Of a DNA stretch of 64,000 nt, positions 57,266 through 64,000 are shown in pieces; the stretch's first letter is position 1; every line of letters starts with the position of its first letter. The translations under genes were made by a program, and so were the position numbers. The stretch is from Isoetes taiwanensis (lineage: Eukaryota > Streptophyta > Lycopodiopsida > Isoetales > Isoetaceae). The stretch spans positions 4,263,962 to 4,327,961 of the forward strand of contig JAJEKV010000054.1 in assembly GCA_021234155.1 (NCBI GenBank), read 5' to 3'. Under the pieces are notes generated by a model. The model was not told where the DNA came from and ran no database searches. It saw only the letters and a list, made by a program, of their open reading frames with translations.

Positions 57266-57525
57266 ATGGCGCTCAGTATGTCTGCTGCTGGTTTGCATGA
57301 CAAATGCACTATGCCTTCCAACTGCCTGGAGTGGATTACGTGCAAAATGGATTGTCTGGACCTCTGGCGGAGCCACAATCGTAGCATTGCTATGGACGGG
57401 TGGTGTGCTGGCATGGCTGAGCATGCCGATCCCCACACCAACGGGATGGAGGTGATTCTCGCACCGCTTACTGGGACCCCGAAAGCACAACCGGTACCAC
57501 ATCCTGCGTGATCACCCGCTCCAAC
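57266..57525 (+). CDS. antisense accessory ORF in retroelement (copy B)
   Basis: On the strand opposite to this copy's gag-pol. MALSMSAAGL, then CTMPSNCLEWITCKMDCLDL, WRSHNRS and MDGWCAGMAEHADP align with copy A. After residue 65 (MEVIL) the frame is shifted by a small indel. The expected frame then continues WDPE and ends RSNPE-stop at about 57525, close to copy A's NPE-stop. As written the open frame ends at 57511 in an unrelated tail. All cysteines of the first 65 residues except one (C to S in RCHN) are kept. Confidence 0.55.
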
Positions 57526-57799
57526 CCCGAGTAGAGGGTTTTTCTTCTTAGGACTTAGGAGATAGGGCTCGAGCCCGTTTTTTGTATATAGGGCGTGCCC
57601 ATAGCGGAAATAGCTGGGTCGTGTGCCCATATTTTGTAAAAATGCCACCTATAATATAAATATGCCACCGGGTTTAGTCACTATCCATTTGTGTTTGTGT
57701 CCGAAGGCGCATCCGTTTGTTGATTTTTACTTTACGTGGTATGAAATGTTTTGAGGCTTAAAGCCATTAACCGTTGTAGGTAATGGAGTGCCATCTAAT

Positions 57800-58890
57800 T
57801 CAGCCAGACTTTTATTTGGGTCGAACCACTTGAGCAATTTGATAAGGGCCAAGCCATCGAAACTTGAGTTTACCCGGAAAATTTTTGTACCGAGAATCAT
57901 AAAGAAGAACCAAATCTCCTTCCTTGAATGTTTTTGTCTTCAAACATTTGTCATGTAAAGATTTTTGCAACCGTTGACCATGAAGAACACGAATATAAGC
58001 ATCCCTTCTAAGTTCATCCAACTGTTCCAATTGATAAACCCGTGGCGGATTATGGGCAGTAGCCAGTTGAAAACGGAGAGTTGGGAGAATGTACTCAAAA
58101 GGCATGAGAGCTTCTTGACCATAAACCAATTTGAAAGGAGTGTGACCAGTAGCTATTTTGAAACAAGTATTGTAAGCCCAAAGAACAAGAGGGAAGTTTG
58201 TTTTGCCGCCACCGGTCGCGAGAAGCGTCCGCATTTTTTCTTGAGAATGGTGACCGAGTTTTGTTGGTGCTTTCAGCCAAACCGTTCCCTTGAGGATAGT
58301 AAGGTGTGCTCTTGTGATGATGTATCAGGAGATAATCTGTCAGTTCCTTGATGGTATGATTGATAAAATGGACACCACGATCACTGACCAGCTCCGTGGG
58401 GCAGTCGAATCGCGTGATGATTTGTTGATAGATGACCTTGGTCCGTGCTTGCCGCAGTTGTTGTCCGGAAGTGCGCAAGCTTCCGCCCATTTGGTAGCGT
58501 AGTCGGTGAGAACCGAGAATGTAGCGGGCACGGTGTGCCGTATGGGGAGGATCGATGGGTCCCACAAAATCCATTCCCCCATTTGCTGAAGGGAAGTGGC
58601 GTGGCGACCGGCGTCAAGGGAAGAGCGTCACGAGCCGTGGGCCGTCCCACACGCTGGCAAGCGTCACATGTGCGGGCGTGGGCGTGAGCGCCTTTGAAGA
58701 GCGTGGGCCAAAAAATAACCAAAGAAGAAGGATTTTTTGCGTGCCGTGGTGTCACCATGAAAATGACCACCACCTAGCCCTTCATGGGCTTCTCGAACAA
58801 TATCTGGGACCTCATGAGGGAGAACACAGCGTCGAAGGATGGTATCCTTACCCTTTTTGTAAAGATGGCCTGCAACCATGGTGTAGTCAC
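57800..58890 (-). pseudogene. integrase of copy B, frameshifted
   Basis: N-terminal zinc region LPHEVPDIVREAHEGLGGGH...TCDACQRVGRP (58880-58640), MDFVGPIDPPHTAHRARY (about 58575), VLTDYATKWAEA with the first aspartate (about 58505), LVSDRGVHFINH with the second (about 58390), PQGNGLAESTNKT with the glutamate (about 58285). Then LWAYNTCFKIATGHTPFKL (58180) and the GPY/F block FRWLGPYQIAQVV (57850). Order and residues are complete, broken only by indels. Confidence 0.85.
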
Positions 58891-59049
58891 GAACCTCGCG
58901 GAGAAATTGATGTCGACGGGATTGTCGCTATCGAGAGAGCGTGGCATCCTCGGGTGGAAGAGCGCCGTGAGGAGATATCGCGAAAGTCGCGGAAACCAAT
59001 GAGGTGTTGCCGTGACGAGAAAAGAGTTGAGCGTCGGGGAAAGGCGCCT

Positions 59050-60480
59050 CGAGACTCCAAAGTGGAGGGATCATCCGTGGATGCGTGAAAGATAATCCGG
59101 GACAACATGAGATTTTGCCGCCTTGTGAACAATTTCAAAAGGTGCAAATTCTTGCGGAAGGAGGACCCAACGAGCAATGCGGCCGTGGGCGTGGATTTGT
59201 TGATCAAATAAAGAAGTGCCTGGTGGTCAACAAAGAATTTGATCTAACCGCCCAAAAGATAGTGACGGAAGCGTTGGACGAAAGTAAAATTAAACCCAAG
59301 GCTTCTGCGGGCAGAGTAGTTGCGCCGCCAGAATTGAGTTTCTACCGGGCGAAGCGGTTTGGTTTGTCGTGGCAGCGATCATATTCTTGAGAAAGAACGG
59401 CCCAATAGCAAAGGCCGAGACATCGACATGAACATGAAAGGGCTTGTCCCATTGAGGAGGAACAAGAACCGGGCCTGAGTAAGCAAGAGCTTCAACTGTT
59501 GAAAGCAAAGATCCGCCCGGGAATTCCAAGCCTGTGGATTCATCACCCGTGAGTTTATGAATGGGATCCGCAATGGGCCGCGAGTCCGGGAATGAAAGTG
59601 GAGTAATAATTGACCTTACCCAAGAAAGAGCGTGTTTCCTTAATATTGGCCGGTGCTTGAGCCTTGAGCACACAGCTGATTTTGGCTGGATCCGTGGTGA
59701 TACCTGCTTTGCTGACCACATGGCCGAACAGAACACCTGAAGTGACGCAAAAGGTGCATTTCTCGGGATTGAGACTAATGCCGGACTCATCACATTTCCG
59801 AAAGACGAAGTTCCAATTTATCTAAATGGTCAGCCATGGAATCAGAGGGCAGAGAAGTCATCTTGCAAAATTTGCAAGAAGGGATTTTCCTTCATAAAAT
59901 CATGAAAATCGAGAGCATGATACGTTGAAACGTGGATGGAGAGTTTGATAATCCAAAAGGAACCACCTTGTAGGCAAAAAGTGCCTTACGGGTGGTGAAA
60001 GTAGTCTTGAGTTGATCGATTCTTTGATTGAGATCCGATTGTAGCCAGAAAAACCATCCATGAAGGAGTACATCTCATGTCCAAAGAACCTCTTCCGTAA
60101 CCACGGGTGCGTGAAGGGAAGTGGAAAATGATCACGCCCGCGGGCTCGATTGAGTTTTTGGTAGTCCACGCAAACGCCGGATCTTACCATTGTGTTTGAG
60201 TGCAATGACGATGGGGCTCACCCATTCTCGAATGTTTGACCTCATAGATCAAACCCGCAGCAAAGAAGGTTTGTCGATTTACGCCTTGATGCGATCCACG
60301 GTAATTGGGGTTGAGCCGGTACTATCGTTGCTAGGATCGACGTGCATCGGACTTGGTAGGAATAGTGAGTTCCCCAAGGTTTTGTTGATCCTCAAGATCT
60401 CTCAGAGCTCCGTGTAAAATGTGTTTGAACTTTTGAAGAGCGTGGACGGCCTATTACGATAGGGTGCCGGAAGATTTGCA
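59050..60480 (-). pseudogene. reverse transcriptase and RNase H of copy B, frameshifted
   Basis: Right to left: VCVDYQKLNRARG near 60170, YSFMDGFSGYNRISI near 60075, TRWFLLDYQTLHPRFNVS (PFGL block off frame) near 59965, SIHEKPSL/FQDDF region near 59870, RNase H VPPQWDKPFHVHVDVSA near 59460 and the FFVDHQALLYLI-equivalent near 59210. Indels cluster at CAG/CTG positions relative to copy A. Confidence 0.8.
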
Positions 60481-60694
60481 GCAATTCGGACAGGTGATTG
60501 TTGCCTACGCCCACAATCTCGACCGTGAGTGAATATGGGGATAACTTCCGTGTCCTGGACAATATGAGCGGGGAGGTTGAAGCATACGGGAGATGCGTGG
60601 CACTCTGCGTGGTGAAAAAAGAGAGGTTCTTGAGTGGCATCGCTGCAGGTTGCTTCATAACAAGCGTGTACATCTACTGTGGAGTGGCGGAGGT

Positions 60695-61633
60695 TCAAAG
60701 ATTCGAAAAGTGATCAACACGTTGGATTCGATTGCAAGGAGCCAGGTAAGGGTCAAGCAAAGCAGCCACAGCCTGGTCCTGATCAAGAGTCATTTCTCCC
60801 CAAGGATCAGCATATTCGGGGTAGGATGACAGAGGCAGACTCGCAGGTGGAGCCTGAACTTGATAGATATTCTGGGCTTCCTCAGAATCGGTGTCGGAGA
60901 GAGAGGGTTCAGCATTGTCGACGGAAATGATTTTGCCTGTTTCCAAGTCCATGGTGGCATTGAGGTGACCATCAGTGATGACTAACTGATCCGTGGCCCA
61001 GTAATGGATACTCTTGGCCTGGCGGAGAAAAGGTCTGCCGACCAACATTTCATAATCACCTGGATCTTCTCCAGCCTTCCAAACACCAAATTCCAAGGGG
61101 AATCTGAGATCACCAATGTTGATGTGAAGAAGAGGCGTGACGCCTTGAGATCGCGTGATATGACCATTAGCCAATTTGATGTCATATGGGGCACGATAGA
61201 GTTGTTTGATGCCCATTTGTTTGCGGAGTTTATCCGTGATGAGATTGACCGCGCTACCTCCGTCAATTTGAACATGATTGACTTGTTGATTGCCCACCGT
61301 GGCATGTACCGTGGGAGTAGAGGTAGCAACAGCCCCAACCAAAACAGTCGGGAGTGGTAACTGGTCCTTGAGAGCAGGACAGAGTTTCAAAATTGTGGCC
61401 AAACTTAAAGGAATTTTGATTTTTGCTAGTTCCTCTTGGAGTTCCAGAGGCACATGAGAAAAAGGATCTGCTGGATCCACAGGTGCTGGAGTGCGTGGTA
61501 ATGAAGCAGCAACTTCTTTGAGTAGGTCAACCTCGGCAGCTATATTTGGATATGTCTGAGAGCGTGGAGGTTGAGACGTGGAAGGGGCTTCTTGTCTTTG
61601 TTGAGCTCGCGTAGTGGCATGAACATTAGCCAA
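60695..61633 (-). CDS. protease and linker to RT, open segment (copy B)
   Basis: A 312-codon open stretch. Active site VQIDGGSAVNLITDKL near 61270, then YDIKLANGHITRSQGVTPLL, and a tail with MLVGRPFLRQAKSIHYWATD. An acidic linker (LSDTDSEEAQNIYQVQ, MTLDQDQAVAALLDPY) leads towards RT. This segment has its CAG/CTG triplets intact and no frame damage. Confidence 0.8.
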   Translation of the reverse strand: MANVHATTRAQQRQEAPSTSQPPRSQTYPNIAAEVDLLKEVAASLPRTPAPVDPADPFSHVPLELQEELAKIKIPLSLATILKLCPALKDQLPLPTVLVGAVATSTPTVHATVGNQQVNHVQIDGGSAVNLITDKLRKQMGIKQLYRAPYDIKLANGHITRSQGVTPLLHINIGDLRFPLEFGVWKAGEDPGDYEMLVGRPFLRQAKSIHYWATDQLVITDGHLNATMDLETGKIISVDNAEPSLSDTDSEEAQNIYQVQAPPASLPLSSYPEYADPWGEMTLDQDQAVAALLDPYLAPCNRIQRVDHFSNL

Positions 61634-63618
61634 CGCGGCGGCCTTGGCTGACTTGCATGAGGTTCAGAATGCTTTGGCGAACTTTAGGCATGACATGCGG
61701 CATGAGTTTCTCCAAGTCAGGTGCAAAGTGAACCTTTTTTTCTTCTTCATGAGGTATGGTGTCGACAGCAAAGGCAGGTTGCGTGCCATTAGGAATAATG
61801 GTTAAGGGACGTGACGCCCTGGTCTGGCGTGAAACCAAACCAACCCAATTTGATGGCTGGACTGGAGGAAAATTTCTTCCTGTGCTTGTTGATCCATCTG
61901 AGGTTGATTGGCAGGAGCTGGTTGATAGCGTGATTCTGAGAGGCGAGGTGAGGTGGCTTCGAAGAAACGGGGACGCGGGCCTTGTTTGCCATTAGCAATC
62001 CAGAGTTGGTAAGCCGTGAGGCGGACCGACGTGGTCTGATTTGTGCCAGGAAGCTGCACCTGAACTTGTGGAAGTTGAGGACACGCCGTGGTGGTATGAC
62101 CCCATTCTTGACAGTGATAACACTGAGCTTTCGAAGGATCAAAAGGAGGACGTGTGTTGGGTCCCCGTTGTTGCTCCTGTTGCTGATAGAGTTGAGTGGG
62201 TTGCGCCTGCAGTGGTGGCTGCTGATATTGCGATTGGTGCGTAGATGTTGTTTGCACTTGATAAACCATCTTGTTGCGGAAAGGTGTAGGATGAGTGCGA
62301 GTGCACTCTTCCGTGGCATGATTGCACATGTTGCATCTTTTACAATGAGGCGGGCCATTGGTGGAGTTGCACTCATTTGCCAAGTGGCCTTGATATTTGC
62401 AGATATGGCACCAGATCTGACTGCGCTGCGGATTGGCATGTTGAGGTTGAACAGCAGTCTGGGGAACCATGACGGGTGGAATGAAAGGGAGCTCCTGAAG
62501 AGCCACGCCACGGGAGGAAACATTGACTGAGTGATTGACAAGATCGATAGCCTGTTCCAAAGTCTTCGGGCGCAGGTATTCGGTCATGAGTCGGATAGCT
62601 GGAGGAAGTCCTTGGAGAAACCAGACCAAGATCTGGCTCTGTGTGGGGTACTCTTTGAGTTTGCTGAGCAGAATGTGAAGTCGATCTGCAAAATCCCTGG
62701 CAGACTCCGTGGGCTCTTGTTGAAGGTCATTAAGTTGTTTGAGATGAAGCTGATCATCATCCGTGGTCCCATAGTGAGAAAGAAAAGCAGTTCTCATTTC
62801 GGACCAGTCTTCTTTCCAGTGGCTTTTGTTGGACATGAGCCATTGATGAGGGGAGCCACGCAATGTGGTGGAAAAGATGTGGAATTTCAGTTGAGGTTGC
62901 GCATGACCATTCAGGACAGCCAGAGCCTCAAATTCTTCCATGTGGGCCTGAGCACTTTGGTCTAAAGGTTTGCCTTTCGTGTTGCCAAAGGTGGGATAAG
63001 TCAGCTTAAGGGTCTGAAAGGTAGAGGTAAAAGTCTTTGGGCTGGACAGAACATGATAATGAGGATATTGAGGTGGAGTTGGAGGTGGTATGGTCTTTGG
63101 AAAGACCCCGCTTAAGGGGTGGCCGAGGTGGAGGTACTTGGAGGTGCCCGATCATTGGTTTTGAGGTCCAGAAGAGTGTAAACGGGGAAGAGCGGTGGGA
63201 AAGGTAGGGAAGGGAAATTCCTCGGGAGGAGCAAAAGAAACATGTGGATATCCCTGTCCCCCCGTAGGAGATGATGGTTGTGAAGGCAGAGGCGTATGGC
63301 CAGAAGAGTGATGGATGAAGGCATGTTCTGGGGTATGAAAGAAAGGTTGAGTTGGAGTGTGGAGCGAATAGGGCTCCCCGATGGTGATGAGGAGACCGAG
63401 GTCGTGAGCAATGTTTGCACGCTTTGAGGCGAGAGAATTTGGACGAGACATGACACGAGGGGTGGGTGGCACCGACCGAGCCTCGGACCGAATGTGGCCT
63501 CCCTCAATGTCATAAGCGTATCCATACATGTCACGCAGCTTCCCTTCGATGATGGCACTCCTGCCGAGACGCCGCCGGGGGAAAGAAGTTCTTCTGGCGT
63601 GAAGTTTCTGACAGACAT
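61626..63618 (-). pseudogene. gag of copy B, nearly complete
   Basis: MSVRNFTPEELLSPGG start at 63618. A long open part (62941 to about 61802) has the Retrotrans_gag region HIFSTTLRGSPHQWLMSN, AFLSHYGTTDDDQLHL, DFADRLHILLSKLKE, ILVWFLQGLPPAIRLMT. Three zinc knuckles follow: CHICKYQGHLANEC, CKRCNMCNHATEEC, CYHCQEWGHTTTAC (each CX2CX4HX4C). The N-terminal proline-rich part (63600-62950) is frameshifted. Confidence 0.85.
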
Positions 63619-63665
63619 GGCGACAGAAAAAGGGAAAAACGAATCAGACCCGGCAGCGGCGACAG

Positions 63666-64000
63666 TGTTTGGGGTCTGGGTTCGGGAACTCCTGCAAGAC
63701 AGCCCTCTGTGAGGACCCTTGGATCTAACAGGAGAATCCGGGGGACTATGTCACGCGGGATTTGCAAGAAAAGAACAAGAAGAAAACAGAACAAGAGAGA
63801 ACAGTGAGAGGAAAATGATAAGCTTCCTTGATATCAATGATGAACATACATGAACTCTCGCAATCGAGAGAAGACTGAAGAGAGACAAGACTCAAAACTC
63901 ATCTAAAAACTCATGTGCTAGCTCTACTCATATATATAGTACAATGGCCTTTGGCCCAATATAGACATCCTGACTGATCTCCGTGCCGACTCCTGTAAGG
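63666..64000 (-). repeat. 5' LTR of copy B, partial
   Basis: LTR end AAACA at 63666 (minus strand), continuing to the window edge through the TATATATGAG region. The following interior starts CTGTCGCCGCTGCCGGGTC, not the usual TGG-type primer site. Confidence 0.9.

Larger units (their letters stand above)
50990..64000 (-). mobile_element. Ty3/gypsy LTR retrotransposon, copy B (5' LTR cut by window end)
   Basis: Same family as copy A, opposite orientation. From right to left: 5' LTR (from 63666), gag, protease, RT/RNase H, integrase, antisense ORF, accessory ORF, polypurine tract, 3' LTR. Two DNA-transposon-like insertions lie inside it (54058-55650 and 56367-56925), so B predates both. It is the better copy for gag and protease, while the RT-integrase part is frameshifted. 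Confidence 0.9.

Overview
The window looks like a nuclear chromosome segment from a large, repeat-rich land plant genome. Almost everything is decayed transposon or non-coding DNA. There is one long intronless pentatricopeptide-repeat (PPR) gene of the organelle RNA-processing type, and there are gene fragments with plant splice signals. The PPR wording resembles that of ferns, but naming the clade is an inference and is not proven by the sequence.

Layout. 1-12.8 kb: intergenic DNA with a broken class III peroxidase copy, a roughly 350-bp tandem-repeat block (5.85-7.2 kb), a tRNA-related short repeat and a strong 80-nt hairpin. 12.8-15.0 kb: the PPR gene. 15.0-17.0 kb: a row of exon-like pieces of an unrecognised gene and one broken isoamylase exon. 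20.2-25.7 kb: an L1-type LINE with target-site duplication, poly(A) tail, open ORF1 and frameshifted ORF2. 26.0-37.1 kb: Ty3/gypsy element A on the plus strand. 37.1-51 kb: small TIR elements, tRNA-related repeats, a DUF3475/DUF668 pseudogene and remnants of a multi-exon gene. 51-64 kb: element B, same family as A but on the minus strand, cut by the window end and carrying two nested DNA-transposon-like insertions.

The main novelty is the A/B retroelement family. Both copies have gag-PR-RT-RNaseH-INT, and then about 4 kb of extra sequence before the 3' LTR. That extra sequence holds a short ORF on the opposite strand with its own CCAAT/TATA-like promoter, and a roughly 1,000-codon sense ORF with a conserved N-terminal domain and a coiled coil. 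Both are recognisable in A and B, and the differences in the antisense ORF include many silent changes.

A second striking signal is that the frameshifts in the transposons concentrate at CAG/CTG trinucleotides, which turn into CGG, CCG or CG in patches. This fits long-read base-calling error at CHG-methylated cytosines better than real decay. Many 'pseudogene' calls inside the transposons may therefore reflect the assembly and not the genome.
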